Origin: Pseudomonadales bacterium
Lineage (GTDB): Bacteria; Pseudomonadota; Gammaproteobacteria; Pseudomonadales; JAHRWD01
Length of the DNA stretch: 64,000 nucleotides
Direction of reading: 5' to 3'
Assembly (NCBI GenBank): GCA_029210125.1
Contig: JARGPR010000008.1
Coordinates: 62,001-126,000 of the forward strand
The notes below the pieces were generated by a model that searched no databases, had not been told where the DNA came from, and saw only the letters and a program-made list of their open reading frames with translations. Each line of letters begins with the position of its first letter. Positions within the stretch are counted from its first letter, which is position 1. Made by a program: the position numbers and the translations under genes. Shown piece after piece: positions 28,626 through 38,903 of this stretch.

Positions 28626-30059
28626 ATGGAATGGGAAACTGTAATCGGGCTCGAAATACACGCCCAACTCGCAACTGAGTCAAAAATATTCTCCGGCTCC
28701 AGTACCACCTTCGGTGCAGAGGCTAATACTCAGGCTAGCCTGGTTGACCTGGCGCTGCCCGGAGTACTTCCGGTATTTAACGAACAAGCATTAAAGCTCG
28801 CTGTAATATTTGGCCTTGGGATTGGTGCCAAAATTCACAAAAAGTCAGTATTTGATCGTAAAAACTATTTTTATCCCGATCTACCCAAAGGCTATCAAAT
28901 CAGCCAGCTTCATCACCCCATCGTCGGTGAAGGTCATGTTGATATCACTCTCAGTGATGGCACAGTCAAGCGTGTTGGCGTTACCCGCGCCCACTTAGAG
29001 GAGGATGCTGGAAAATCCCTGCATGAGGATTTTCACGGTTCGACCGGCATTGACCTCAACCGAGCCGGCACACCGTTGCTGGAAATCGTTTCCGAACCAG
29101 ACCTACGCTCCGCTGAAGAGGCCGTTGCCTACCTAAAGAAAATTCACACTCTGATCCGCTATCTTGGGATCTCTGATGGCAACATGGCCGAAGGTTCAAT
29201 GCGTTGCGATATCAATATTTCAATGCGCCCGATGGGCCAGGAGACACTGGGTACACGGGCTGAAATAAAAAACGTCAACTCTTTCCGGTTTGTCGAGAAA
29301 GCAATTGTCCACGAAATGGAACGACAGATCGATATACTTGAAGATGGCGGCAGCGTCGTGCAGGAAACTCGTCTTTATGACTCTGAGCTCGATGAAACCC
29401 GTTCAATGCGCAGCAAAGAAGTCGCAATGGATTACCGCTATTTTCCGGAACCCGATCTACTACCGATCATTATCGATGATGAGTACATTGAAGCACTACG
29501 CGCAAATTTGCCCGAACTTCCCGACCAGAAAAAACAACGTTTTACAGATCAGTACAATCTCAGTAGCAGCGATGCCGAACAACTTGCCGGCAGCCTGGAA
29601 CTTGGTCGCTATTTCGAAGAAGTGGTTCAAATTTCAGGAGCTGCGAAACTCTCGGCAAACTGGATCATCGTTGAACTTAGTGGGCAACTCAATAAAAATG
29701 AACTCGATATTGGCGACTCACCTGTAACCGCTCAACAACTCGGCGAGCTGGTTTTGAGAATTCAGGACAACACCATTTCCGGAAAAATAGCCAAAATAGT
29801 ATTCCAGGAAATATGGAATGGTAAAGGCAGCGCCGACCAGATTATTGAGTCGCAAGGGCTGAAACAGGTTACCGATAGCGGCGCCATAGAGACGTTGGTT
29901 GACGAGGTGATTGCGGCCAATCCATCCCAGGTCGAGCAGTACCTAGCTGGAAAGGAAAAAATGCTGGGGTTCTTTGTGGGCCAGATCATGAAGGCATCTA
30001 AGGGCAAAGCCAACCCCGGCCAGGTGAACGAAATATTAAAAGGCAAACTAAAACAATAA
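28626..30059 (+). CDS. gatB: amidotransferase subunit GatB
   Basis: A 477 aa kinase/transferase subunit that activates the mischarged tRNA. It starts [38 protein letters not shown] and [14 protein letters not shown] are signature segments. The C-terminal YqeY-like tail (from about residue 410) ends in [12 protein letters not shown]. Length and domains are standard. This closes the gatCAB unit. Confidence 0.97.
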   Translation: MEWETVIGLEIHAQLATESKIFSGSSTTFGAEANTQASLVDLALPGVLPVFNEQALKLAVIFGLGIGAKIHKKSVFDRKNYFYPDLPKGYQISQLHHPIVGEGHVDITLSDGTVKRVGVTRAHLEEDAGKSLHEDFHGSTGIDLNRAGTPLLEIVSEPDLRSAEEAVAYLKKIHTLIRYLGISDGNMAEGSMRCDINISMRPMGQETLGTRAEIKNVNSFRFVEKAIVHEMERQIDILEDGGSVVQETRLYDSELDETRSMRSKEVAMDYRYFPEPDLLPIIIDDEYIEALRANLPELPDQKKQRFTDQYNLSSSDAEQLAGSLELGRYFEEVVQISGAAKLSANWIIVELSGQLNKNELDIGDSPVTAQQLGELVLRIQDNTISGKIAKIVFQEIWNGKGSADQIIESQGLKQVTDSGAIETLVDEVIAANPSQVEQYLAGKEKMLGFFVGQIMKASKGKANPGQVNEILKGKLKQ

Positions 30060-30274
30060 GGTTTTTGTCCGGCAAGCTACTAAAGTCTAGTGTGCGTCAT
30101 CAAACTGGCTTGCCGAACCCTTACAATATTTTGACTTGCGAACATTTCCCTTCTACCACGACTCTCGCTAAAGCAGCACCTCGGTGGCGCTGTCAATACT
30201 AGACAATTTCTCAATGCTAATATCGCAACTGGTTTTTCAGCATGGTAGATGCAAACTGACATTTTTATATGTTT

Positions 30275-30507
30275 TTAGTGGTATTTGGATGTCAGCCCTT
30301 CAATCAAATCACGCTGGGATTCAATAGCCTCTATCAAAAATTCACGGCATACCCGCACCCGGGCGTTGGATCTTAAATCCACATGACTTAGCACCCAGAC
30401 ACCTCAGGTTGAAGGCGTTAATGTCACATCAATACGACGCAGTCCTGGTTCAGTATCAGCGATATAGCATGCGACTTTGATCAAAAACAAGCCCTTTTCC
30501 TGCAACT
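30275..30507 (-). pseudogene. C-terminal remnant of a LysR-family regulator
   Basis: On the minus strand the sequence reads AGKGLVFDQSRMLY. After a one-frame shift it continues ADTEPGLRRIDVTLTPST, an in-frame TGA, then GVWVLSHVDLRSNARVRVCR and a short tail to TAA at 30275. This is the end of a LysR substrate-binding domain (DAEPGLRR and L-x-x-H-x-D-L-R-x-x-A-R-V-R are typical). About 75 of some 300 residues remain, with a stop and a frameshift. Its broken 5' side abuts the truncated cupin reading the other way. Confidence 0.6.
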
Positions 30508-30508
30508 A

Positions 30509-30964
30509 ATGATTCATTTGCCATTTCTGATCGTTGCGAACCATGGTGTTTACTATCGTCATCATTTTTCTCATGCAGGCGGTGATAGCTACTTCGTACC
30601 CGGTCAACCTGATCCAATCCACACCCACGCGGCATCCTCAATCGGTTACGTTGCGAAGGGTAATATTTTTTATCAGGTAGAGGGAGAGGGAGAAACCAAT
30701 GAACCAGCCGGACAACGCATACTTCAGTTCAATAACGCTTCTGCAACCGAAGAGGCTATTTTTGTCGACTTTAATATCCAGCAGGACGGCAAGCCATTTA
30801 TTGTTTTCGAAAACGAACCGACTGAGCATATTGACCGTCGTTCGTTACCCACAGTAGAACTCGCGGGCGAGCCAGTTGGTACTGATGTTACCTGCCCTAT
30901 TGCAGCAGGTAGCATCAATTCAAATAGATACAGACCAGCCCACTCATTTCACTACCCAACCTGA
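30509..30964 (+). pseudogene. cupin-domain protein, probably truncated at the 5' end
   Basis: An open frame of 151 codons. From about residue 24 it is a cupin (GGDSYFVPGQPDPIHTHAAS, then GYVAKGNIFYQVEGEGE), with the metal-type His-x-His pair. A C-terminal extension HIDRRSLPTVELAGEPV follows. The first ~20 codons look like unrelated sequence read through, and there is no ribosome-binding site or signal peptide. It is probably a divergent target gene of the lost LysR regulator that lost its own 5' end in the same deletion. It may still be translated. Confidence 0.45.
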
Positions 30965-31079
30965 ACTGTTTGCAGGAGCAATGACGTTACTTTCAGTTCT
31001 AGCCAGATTTCCGCACCACGCCCATTGGCAGACTTAAGCCATTGATAAAAATGAGCCGATTGTGTTGACCGGGTGTGCT

Positions 31080-31970
31080 CTAGCGGCTGTGTGCCTGCAG
31101 CGCTTCAATTCGTTTCTCCAGGGGTGGGTGACTAGCGAACAGAGCCATCAAGCCTTCGCGTACTCCTTGATTAATACCAAAGGCGGTCATACTGTCGGGT
31201 AGTTGATTGGGCATATCTTGTTCTTGTTGTAGGCGTCGAAGGGCATTGATCATGGCGTTTCGCCCCGCCAAGTTTGCAGCACCGGCATCGGCGCGAAACT
31301 CCCGATAACGGGAAAACCACATAACTATGGTTGAGGCCAGGATACCAAGCACAATCTCCGCAACAAAGGTAACAACATAAAAACCGATCCCGTGGCCGCG
31401 CTCCTGTTTAAATACCGCACGATCAACGATGCTGCCGATAATACGCGCGAAGAACATAACAAAGGTGTTAATCACACCCTGTATCAGCGCCAGAGTCACC
31501 ATATCTCCATTGCTGACATGGGCGATCTCGTGGGCCAGCACCGCTCTGACCTCATCTTTATTCATTCGCTGTAACAAACCCGCGCTAACAGCCACTAGAG
31601 CGTTGTTACGATTCCAGCCAGTAGCAAACGCGTTACTTTGCTGTGCGGGAAAAATTCCAACATCCGGCATACCAATATCGGCCTTTTGAGCCAGCTCAGA
31701 AACCGTTGAGAGTAACCAACGTTCGGTTTCATTAGCGGGTTGATCAATGATCTCAACCCGTGTCGACCACTTGGCAATGGTTTTGGACAAAAACAGTGAA
31801 ATGATCGAACCGCTCATCCCAAACACGCCGCAAAAAATCAGCAGGCTGGTGAGGTTAAGCTGGCTGCCGGTTTGATCAAAATAGGAATCTACACCCAGGA
31901 TATTTAGGGTGATACTGGCGAGCAGTATCACTGCCAGGTTAGTGGCTAGAAACAAGCCGATGCGTAACAT
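31080..31970 (-). CDS. htpX: membrane protease HtpX
   Basis: A zinc metalloprotease of 296 aa for quality control of inner-membrane proteins. Two N-terminal TM helices (residues about 4-22 and 38-58) and two more near 155-210 flank the active site. The motif [14 protein letters not shown] near residue 141 is the HExxH zinc site; a downstream Glu in [15 protein letters not shown] completes it. Length and order match E. coli HtpX. Confidence 0.96.
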   Translation of the reverse strand: MLRIGLFLATNLAVILLASITLNILGVDSYFDQTGSQLNLTSLLIFCGVFGMSGSIISLFLSKTIAKWSTRVEIIDQPANETERWLLSTVSELAQKADIGMPDVGIFPAQQSNAFATGWNRNNALVAVSAGLLQRMNKDEVRAVLAHEIAHVSNGDMVTLALIQGVINTFVMFFARIIGSIVDRAVFKQERGHGIGFYVVTFVAEIVLGILASTIVMWFSRYREFRADAGAANLAGRNAMINALRRLQQEQDMPNQLPDSMTAFGINQGVREGLMALFASHPPLEKRIEALQAHSR

Positions 31971-32275
31971 AAAAATGCTTCCTTATCGTTGGTTTAAAAT
32001 CAAGATCGTGGGTAGGTTGATAAGCTTCGTATGTAGTATATGGGGATATCGACAGTTTTTTTAAATAGGCGACTCACCTCTTGGCTAGAGAAATATCCGC
32101 AAACTTGATATGGACACGTCAGAGGTTCCAGCAGCTCATTCAGCACATTGCCGTTAAAGAGCCTGATTTAATTTTGATTGGGTTGGTAACCTGATGAGTA
32201 AACAGATTACCTCAGACTGCGGTTTTTGGAATTTTTATACAGCCTCAACACCAGCAATAACTGGCTCTTGGTTAG

Positions 32276-32525
32276 CTACTTGTTTTCACCGCCTTCGTTA
32301 GATGATGAAATGCTCGAAGAGTCAATTGTTTTACCCACAGCTTCCGAGCCTTCTTTAAATATGTGTACGGAGAACAGGGTAGTTTAGGTATTGTTTGAGC
32401 CGTTGCTGCAGGCTATTAAGCCGATTTAGCGCTTCGAATATTTAAATCTCCGCTACTATTTTCTTCGTTCGCATGAATTGCTCTAGCTCGAAGTTATGTT
32501 GCTTTTGATATATTTCACTCTCCAT
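32276..32525 (-). pseudogene. possible decayed small gene of unknown type
   Basis: A minus-strand ATG at 32525 has GGAGG 4 bp upstream and reads MESEIYQKQHNFELEQFMRT and six more residues to TAA. The same frame continues IFEALNRLNSLQQRLKQYLN, and after one frame shift KEGSEAVGKTIDSSSISSSN to TAG at 32276. Coding-like composition and an excellent ribosome-binding site suggest an inactivated gene of about 83 codons. It could also be an intact 26-aa ORF or chance. No family is recognised. Confidence 0.25.
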
Positions 32526-32945
32526 GCACCCTCCGCGCAAGCCATGGCTACATCTAAACTCAACAGTCTCTTCCAGACCCTTCCCTGGCTTTAAACTTAA
32601 ACACAGGAAAGAAGTGGGTACTGCGCTTTTTTGAGTTGTGATTCCTCACTTTCCGCGATACGGCTAGCAAGCCGGCGGAATGGCTTTATCCATCATAGTT
32701 GGGATAACCACTAACAAGATCGTGGTAAAATCGATTTTTCGTCGGTACCAGAAGTCATAGGCTCTACTTAGACTCTACTATAGCGGGGGCGTTATCGGGC
32801 CAGTGATATGCAGTGTAAAACTACAAGGTTGGAGAAATCCAAAATTTGATAACAGCTACCGATCAAACGAGGACACTCATCTATCAGAAATATCAAAATC
32901 CAAGACTAATATGCTGCTGGAATTTTCAACGCAGTCTATTGGTGA

Positions 32946-32957
32946 GGGGGGGGGGGG
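32946..32957. repeat. 12-nt poly-G tract
   Basis: Twelve consecutive Gs in non-coding DNA. Tracts this long are slippage-prone. It directly precedes the hairpin at 32958-32981. No ORF with translation signals crosses it. Confidence 0.8.
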
Positions 32958-32981
32958 AATGGGTTTTTACACCCATTTTTT
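32958..32981 (+). terminator. terminator-like hairpin after the G-tract
   Basis: The stem AATGGGT / ACCCATT has a 6-nt T-rich loop and is followed by four Ts on the plus strand. It points away from the tRNAs, which are on the minus strand, so it does not terminate them. No plus-strand gene is recognised upstream. Confidence 0.35.
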
Positions 32982-33040
32982 GGCTGAGTTCTACACGACG
33001 CCAAGCTTCACTTGCAAGATATTTCGCAAAAAAAGGAAAA

Positions 33041-33116
<76 letters not shown>

Positions 33117-33167
33117 TCTTTCCTTTTCGAAAAAGCTAACAGCTCTTTCTAAAACCTGCAGTCAAAA

Positions 33168-33243
33168 TGGCGTCCCCTAGGGGACTCGAACCCCTGTTAC
33201 CGCCGTGAAAGGGCGGTGTCCTAGGCCACTAGACGAAGGGGAC
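33168..33243 (-). tRNA. tRNA-Glu (TTC)
   Basis: 76 nt with encoded CCA. The minus strand starts GTCCCCTTCGTCTAGTGGCC. The anticodon loop CCTTTCACG gives TTC (Glu), and the T-arm is GGGGTTCGAGTCCCC. It is 51 bp upstream of tRNA-Gly and probably transcribed with it. Confidence 0.95.
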
Positions 33244-33433
33244 AAATCTCGTGATTCATCAAAACAGGCGCGCATTTTAGGGGGCTTAAGCCCACGAGTC
33301 AAGAGCACTTATGAATTTATAGTAATAGTTCACACTTTTATAAAAAGAACTATCCCAATACCTGCGCAGTATGTTTTTTATCCTAGACTTTGGTAGCAGT
33401 TTATTAGCTTTCTCTGACTTGGTAATACGCGAT

Positions 33434-34204
33434 ATGTCATCTATCGAATTTGTAACGTCTCTCATTTTTTCTATCGTAGGTTTGCTAGCGATCACTTTCA
33501 TTAGCAAATCGGTAGAGCTCAATAAACAGCGCAAACGCGATGAAGCAAAAATGCTAGAGCACAACCTAGAGTTTATCGATGAAATCATCAGTGCATTGCC
33601 AGCCGGCTTGCTAGATAATTCTATATCGTCTTTCTTGCAGCAGATGCGCCAAAACTACCTAAGCAAAATATCGCAAACCGAAATTGGAACACCAAGCAAG
33701 GCAATACCTGGAAATAGCTCCTCCAAGCTTCCAGAGGACCCAAGAAAGCTACTGGATATTTCCAAAACCCTTAAATCTCTTAACAAATATCTGATGCAGT
33801 GCGAACAATTGGGAACCCTACCAAGGGCGACTCACATCACCTACCAACAGAGCCTCGGCAAATCCGCCAGCCGACTCAAAGTACAACAACATTGGCTGCA
33901 AGCAAACAAAGCGCTGACGGAAAAAAACTCTGAATATGCTCTGCACAACTACGCAATGTGCCTGCAACAGCTAAGCCGTCATAAACGTACGGTTGCGGAT
34001 CAGCAAATGATGGACAAAATTCAACAAAAAATTAGTGCGATCAAAAATTGCTCAACCGAGACAATCAACGAAACCACCTCTACGGGATCTGCTGAAAAAA
34101 CAACCTCAACCGTTTCAGCTATCAATAAATCAACCGAAGCAGCCAGGGAAAAATCTGGCCAAGATTGGGGCGATGGCTGGAAAAAGAAAGCTATCTACGA
34201 CTAA
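33434..34204 (+). CDS. membrane-anchored protein of unknown function
   Basis: The frame opens at ATG 33371, but the second ATG (33434, MSSIEFVTSLIFSIVGLLAI) puts a single TM helix at the very N-terminus, so it is the likelier start (256 aa). After the helix comes a basic, coiled-coil-prone stretch (ELNKQRKRDEAKMLEHNLEF) and a soluble helical domain. The C-terminal ~50 residues are rich in Thr/Ser/Lys and of low complexity. No family was recognised. A cytoplasmic helical domain tethered to the inner membrane is the best description. Confidence 0.6.
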   Translation: MSSIEFVTSLIFSIVGLLAITFISKSVELNKQRKRDEAKMLEHNLEFIDEIISALPAGLLDNSISSFLQQMRQNYLSKISQTEIGTPSKAIPGNSSSKLPEDPRKLLDISKTLKSLNKYLMQCEQLGTLPRATHITYQQSLGKSASRLKVQQHWLQANKALTEKNSEYALHNYAMCLQQLSRHKRTVADQQMMDKIQQKISAIKNCSTETINETTSTGSAEKTTSTVSAINKSTEAAREKSGQDWGDGWKKKAIYD

Positions 34205-34452
34205 CCACCCGCATACCAATCATAGCTAACTAAAAGAGCATTACCCTCCTCTTGTTTTGCTTAGAACTCCATGCCTAGTTGAGTTCGGTTCGATAATCCC
34301 GCAGTATTAAACCAGTGCTGCGATCAACAACCTTCCAAAAATAAGAAATCAAGCCGCACAGATCCAATCGGCTCTCGCTGCGGCATACTCACCGTAAATC
34401 CATGAATCATCAGAAGCCCAAATAAACACACTCTACTGTGGAAATCATCACC

Positions 34453-35211
34453 ATGACTCAACTTTTCAAGTTATCTATTGAGGGCCCTATTGCCAGAATC
34501 ACCCTTGATGGCGCCGAAACACACAACCGTCTTCCGGCCGACCAGCTACCCTACTTCAAACAGATGCTGACAGATATTGAAGCAAACCCTTCGCTTCGTG
34601 CATTGGTGATCACCGGCGCCGGCACCAAAACCTTCTGTGCTGGCTACCATATCGGAAATATAGACTCCTCTCCCGGTGAAAAAATTGATCTCGGGGAGTT
34701 GTTGGGGCAATTGGAACGGCTACCTATACCCACCATTGCTATGCTTAACGGGTCAGTTTATGGCGGCGGTGTAGATCTTTCACTAGCCTGTGACTTCAGG
34801 ATTGGAGTTGACCCACTAACGGTTCAAATACCTGCCGCCAAACTCGGTGTGCACTACTATCTGAGCGGACTACATCGGGCTGTTGAACATTTCGGGCTGA
34901 ATATTGCAAAACGGATGTTACTACTTGCGGAGCCAATGAATGCCGAGCAACTGACCGCGTGCGGCTATCTCGACTACTGCGTTCCGCGGGATGAACTGGA
35001 GAACAAAACCGCCGAAATTTGCGCCCGGATCACCGAGTACGCTCCTATTGCTGTTTCAGGCATGAAACTAGCGCTGAATGAAGTAGCCCGAGGCACAGTG
35101 GACGTTGAACGACTCAATGGGCATGCTGCAAAAGCGGCCCGGTCGGAGGATCTCAAAGAGGGTACACGAGCTTTCCTGGAAAAAAGAAAACCTGTTTTCC
35201 AAGGGAAATAA
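34453..35211 (+). CDS. crotonase (enoyl-CoA hydratase/isomerase) family protein
   Basis: A 252 aa protein with the crotonase fold. The oxyanion-hole segments are ITGAGTKTFCAGYHIG (residues about 55-70) and NGSVYGGGVDLSLACDFRIG near 99-118. The two Glu residues needed by true hydratases are not seen: the first position is Asp (GGGVDL) and the second is Ala (IPAAKLG). It is therefore more likely an isomerase or another crotonase reaction than a hydratase. ATG 34453, with GTGGA 9-13 bp upstream, is preferred to the GTG at 34438. Confidence 0.8.
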   Translation: MTQLFKLSIEGPIARITLDGAETHNRLPADQLPYFKQMLTDIEANPSLRALVITGAGTKTFCAGYHIGNIDSSPGEKIDLGELLGQLERLPIPTIAMLNGSVYGGGVDLSLACDFRIGVDPLTVQIPAAKLGVHYYLSGLHRAVEHFGLNIAKRMLLLAEPMNAEQLTACGYLDYCVPRDELENKTAEICARITEYAPIAVSGMKLALNEVARGTVDVERLNGHAAKAARSEDLKEGTRAFLEKRKPVFQGK

Positions 35212-35232
35212 CCTACTGAAACTTATCGTTTT

Positions 35233-36297
35233 CTAGCTATTTAAAGAAGCGGAAAAATCCAGCATACGCTGCAACGGAATCATCGCTTTTGCTGACAAAT
35301 CAAGATCAACCTGCACTTCGTTTAGATCATTTTCCAACGCATTTAGCAGGGTTTCCAGTGAGTTCATGCCCATCCATGGACAATGCGCGCAGCTGCGGCA
35401 GGTTGCGCCATTTCCAGCAGTTGGGGCTTCAATGAAGGTTTTATTGGGAGCCATCTGGTGCAGTTTATGGAATATGGCACGGTCGGTTGCGACGATAAAT
35501 TCAGGATTATCCATGCCTTGAGCGGCATGAATAATTTGGGTGGTGGACCCTACCATATCGGCTATTTTTAATACTTCCTTGGGTGATTCAGGATGCGCTA
35601 ACAATGCTGCATCCGGGTAAACATGTTTGAGGTCCTGAAGACCTTTTAGCTTAAACTCTTCATGTACAATGCAGGCGCTGTCCCACAACAACATGTCCGC
35701 ACCGGTTTGTTCCTGCAGATAACTGCCCAGATGTTTATCTGGAGCCCAAAGAATTTTTTCGCCGTTATCCATTAGGTGTTCGATCAGTTCAACCGCGATA
35801 CTTGAGGTCACCACCCAGTCCGCACGAGCTTTAACAGCGGCGGAGGTATTAGCATAAACAACAACGGTTCGATCGGGATGTTGGTCACAGAAAGCTGAAA
35901 AAGTATCTACCGGACAACCCAGATCCAGCGAACAGGTCGCATCCAGGGTAGGCATAAATACTCTTTTATTGGGTGAGAGAATCTTTGCGGTTTCACCCAT
36001 AAACCGAACGCCTGCAACAATCAGGTTTTCAGCTGAATCATCACGTCCGAAACGCGCCATTTCCAACGAATCAGAAACGCATCCGCCGGTTTCATCCGCC
36101 AGTTCCTGAATAGCACTATCGGTATAGTAATGTGCGATCAGTCGGGTGTTTTTCTTTTCCAGCAGTTCTTTAATTCGGGTACGAACACCCTCAAGGTCAT
36201 CGGGCTGGAGAACGCAACTCTGATTTGAAAAATCGAACAGCGACTCCTCTACCACATGGTTCTTCAGGAGCTGTTCGGTGATCATGGCACTAGACAT
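35233..36297 (-). CDS. nadA: quinolinate synthase NadA
   Basis: A [4Fe-4S] enzyme of 354 aa that condenses iminoaspartate with DHAP in NAD synthesis. Substrate-binding motifs [16 protein letters not shown] (about residue 53) and [20 protein letters not shown] (about 149) are present. The cluster Cys ligands appear in DLGCPVD-, [10 protein letters not shown] and [17 protein letters not shown] motifs; the last is CxxCxxC near residue 300. Length and motifs are normal. Confidence 0.96.
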   Translation of the reverse strand: MSSAMITEQLLKNHVVEESLFDFSNQSCVLQPDDLEGVRTRIKELLEKKNTRLIAHYYTDSAIQELADETGGCVSDSLEMARFGRDDSAENLIVAGVRFMGETAKILSPNKRVFMPTLDATCSLDLGCPVDTFSAFCDQHPDRTVVVYANTSAAVKARADWVVTSSIAVELIEHLMDNGEKILWAPDKHLGSYLQEQTGADMLLWDSACIVHEEFKLKGLQDLKHVYPDAALLAHPESPKEVLKIADMVGSTTQIIHAAQGMDNPEFIVATDRAIFHKLHQMAPNKTFIEAPTAGNGATCRSCAHCPWMGMNSLETLLNALENDLNEVQVDLDLSAKAMIPLQRMLDFSASLNS

Positions 36298-36386
36298 ATT
36301 GGGCTTGTATTAAAACTTGTATTGAAAAAAGGGGATAGATTGTAACACAAGGGTCATCATTGATTGTTATATCACCGGCTACCCAA

Positions 36387-38261
36387 TCAGTTATCTAGCG
36401 CTTCTGCAATTTCATCTAAAACCACTGGATCGTCGATTGTACCTGGCGCACTGTAGGATTCGCCATTAGCAATACTCTTCATGGTCTTACGAAGGATTTT
36501 CCCGGAGCGGGTTTTAGGTAATCGTTTAACTACCATCAATTGTTTAAAACAGGCGATTGGGCCAATATCGTTCCTGACCTTGGCGACCACTTCAGCCTGC
36601 AACTGCACCGGATTCAGCTCAACACCATCTTTTAATACTGCAAAACCGATGGGTAACTCACCTTTGAGCGCATCATTCTGGGATATCACCGCACATTCCG
36701 CCACTGCGTCATGGCTGGCTATTACCTCCTCGATTTCACCGGTTGATAGCCGATGACCCGCAACGTTTATAACATCATCAGTACGACCCATGATAAAAAG
36801 GTAACCCTCTTCATCAAAGTAACCACCATCACCGGTCAGGTAATAACCAGGGAATTCCGACATATACGATTCGATAAAACGCTGGTGATCACCCCAAAGT
36901 GTAGGCAAGCAAGCGGGTGGTAAAGGTCGTTTAATCACCACTTGACCCTGTTTTCCTGTGGGTAGGCTTTTACCTGTCTCATCAACAATCTGCACATTAA
37001 ACCCAGGCGATGGAAGGGTTGCAGAACCGGCTTTGGTCTCCTGTGGGCTAATACCCATTGGGTTTCCGGCAATTGCCCAGCCGGTTTCGGTTTGCCACCA
37101 GTGATCAATTACCGGAATATCACAAAGTTCTTTGAGCCAATAATAGGTAGGGGGATCTAAGCGCTCACCCGCCAGAAACAAATTGGTCATACTGGACAGG
37201 TCGTACTTCTGTTTGAGTGCCCCTTCTGGGTCTTCCTTTTTGATCGCCCTAAAGGCAGTGGGCGCAGCAAAGCAGGCTTTTACTTTGTGCTGTTCAATCA
37301 CTCGCCAAAACGCACCCGCGTCTGGTGTTCGCACTGGCTTGCCTTCGTACATCAGCGTGGTGCATCCGGCAAGCAGGGGCGCATAAATAATGTAGGAGTG
37401 ACCCACCACCCAGCCGATATCGGAAGCAGCCCAAAATACCTCGCCAGGGTTAATATCATAAACCGCTTTCATGCTGTATTTGAGCGCAACCGCGTGGCCG
37501 CCATTATCCCGCACCACGCCTTTTGGTTTGCCTGTGGTGCCGGAGGTATAAAGAATATACAGCGGATCAGTGGCTTTTACGGGGACCGGATCAGCGGGTT
37601 TCGCACGGCTCGTGAGTGCTTGCCAATCCAGATCCTGGCCTTCAATCATCTCGGCCTTAAGCTGTGGCCGCTGCAAAATAACGCAGCGCTGAGGTGGGAA
37701 CTCGGCGAGTTCCACCGCCTGATCAACCAGTGGTTTGTAGGGGATCACTTTATCTACTTCAATACCGTAGGAAGCGGCTAACAGTAGTTTTGGTTTGGCA
37801 TCATCGATTCGGATCGCCAACTCACGCGCAGCAAAACCACCAAAAACAACCGAATGCACCGCACCCAAACGCGCACAGGCATACATAGCCACCAGTGCTT
37901 GCGGCACCATCGGCATATAGATGATAACGCGATCGCCTTTCCCTATCCCCTGCTCCCGCAGCACCCCAGCAAAACACGCTACTTGATCTCGCAATTCACG
38001 ATAACTGTATTGCTCAACGGTATTCGTAACGGGGGAATCATAGATCAGTGCTGTTTGCTCAGCTCGACCATTTTCAACATGATAATCCAGCGCGAGGTAA
38101 GCGGTATTCAGCTCACCGTCGGCGAACCAACGGTCTGAACCCAGTTCATCAACACCCAGAATCGTAGATGGTTTTTTGTACCAGTCGATCTCCTCTGCTT
38201 GCTGTTTCCAAAATGTTTCGGGTTGCGCAATGGATTGCTGATACCTGTCTGAATACTCCAT
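36387..38261 (-). CDS. propionyl/acetyl-CoA synthetase (PrpE-like)
   Basis: An ANL-superfamily ligase of 624 aa. The N-terminal ACAS segment (ETFWKQQAEEIDWYKKP) and the P-loop ILYTSGTTGKPKGVVRDNGG near residue 240 resemble PrpE more than Acs; GVVRDNGGHAVAL is PrpE-like. WQTETGW, YLTGDGGY, GRTDDVINVAGHRLSTGEIE and the acetylatable Lys in LPKTRSGKILR complete the set. It activates short-chain acids to CoA thioesters. ATG 38261, with AAGGA 6 bp upstream, is chosen over the start at 38285. Confidence 0.9.
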   Translation of the reverse strand: MEYSDRYQQSIAQPETFWKQQAEEIDWYKKPSTILGVDELGSDRWFADGELNTAYLALDYHVENGRAEQTALIYDSPVTNTVEQYSYRELRDQVACFAGVLREQGIGKGDRVIIYMPMVPQALVAMYACARLGAVHSVVFGGFAARELAIRIDDAKPKLLLAASYGIEVDKVIPYKPLVDQAVELAEFPPQRCVILQRPQLKAEMIEGQDLDWQALTSRAKPADPVPVKATDPLYILYTSGTTGKPKGVVRDNGGHAVALKYSMKAVYDINPGEVFWAASDIGWVVGHSYIIYAPLLAGCTTLMYEGKPVRTPDAGAFWRVIEQHKVKACFAAPTAFRAIKKEDPEGALKQKYDLSSMTNLFLAGERLDPPTYYWLKELCDIPVIDHWWQTETGWAIAGNPMGISPQETKAGSATLPSPGFNVQIVDETGKSLPTGKQGQVVIKRPLPPACLPTLWGDHQRFIESYMSEFPGYYLTGDGGYFDEEGYLFIMGRTDDVINVAGHRLSTGEIEEVIASHDAVAECAVISQNDALKGELPIGFAVLKDGVELNPVQLQAEVVAKVRNDIGPIACFKQLMVVKRLPKTRSGKILRKTMKSIANGESYSAPGTIDDPVVLDEIAEALDN

Positions 38262-38594
38262 TTTATTCCTTTTTTTATATGGCATGTTAACGAATTAAAC
38301 CGCATTGAACGCTATCAATTTACCCAACCTGTCAAACAAAAGAAACCATCAAGTAGTCACATTCGATAGCTTTCTCAGCAATCAAGTGATCGTAACGCGC
38401 ATCGCGTAAATGTTCTTAAAAAAACCAGTCCTTCTAAATCTACATTTGTTGATGTCATCATTCAATTTTGTCGTTTTCAAAAATTTGATTCCGTATCGTT
38501 AAATCGAATTTCTCCAAAACATCTGGTAATTTTCTTAGCTGCCCCTAGTGCCTAAATAAACCCTTAACCATTTCTATAGCAGTTTCTATTTTCG

Positions 38595-38810
38595 CTAAAC
38601 ACTCTTTTTTGGCGCAGAAAATACTCTACGTAAAATAGGCTCGAAGGTTTCTAGCTCAAGCGCTGGATACTCAAGGCACGTTAGTTTCCTAAGCGTTCGG
38701 ATCTGGTGCGAATTCCATCAAGGCGGTCTTCGTTGGTGCATCATGCTGTTCGTGGAAATAACGCGATCGGGATTACTAACTCCATATTTATCGTAAATGG
38801 TTTTGAAGTG
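38595..38810 (-). pseudogene. possible LuxR-type HTH remnant
   Basis: The minus-strand frame reads HFKTIYDKYGVSNPDRVIST, resembling the recognition helix of LuxR-type domains (H-L-x-x-I-Y-x-K-L-G-V-S-N-R). It then meets a TGA, continues open for about 40 codons, and stops at 38595. No start or upstream domain is found. It looks like the tail of a lost regulator gene, possibly one that once controlled the urea genes. Similarity is short, so this is tentative. Confidence 0.25.
38704..38740 (+). promoter_or_regulatory. two NtrC-like half-sites upstream of urtA
   Basis: TGGTGC at 38704 and TGGTGCA at 38734 match the right half of the NtrC palindrome (TGCAC-N5-TGGTGCA type). They are spaced 30 bp apart and lie about 165-200 bp upstream of the sigma-54 promoter. 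That spacing suits an enhancer. The left half of each palindrome is poorly conserved, and both overlap the LuxR-like fragment. Confidence 0.35.
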
Positions 38811-38903
38811 CAACCTGACTCAATATATACCCCCTAACATTACTATTACCTGCAGCCATTTCTATTCATTTTCGAATCCACATCTACCCTTTATGTTTGT
38901 TAG

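Larger units (their letters stand above)
31971..33040. other. 1.07-kb gene-poor stretch between htpX and the tRNA pair
   Basis: No intact gene is supported here. The leftmost part must hold the htpX promoter. A possible decayed small gene lies at 32276-32525, and a 12-G run with a hairpin lies near 32946-32981. The remainder shows no recognisable feature. Overlapping open frames at 32803-33139 run through the G-tract and into tRNA-Gly, and are not genes. Confidence 0.5.

Noticed and set aside
30060..30274. GGCAAGC/GCTTGCC inverted repeat after gatB
   Set aside because: Loop is too long and no T-tract follows, so a terminator call is not supported.
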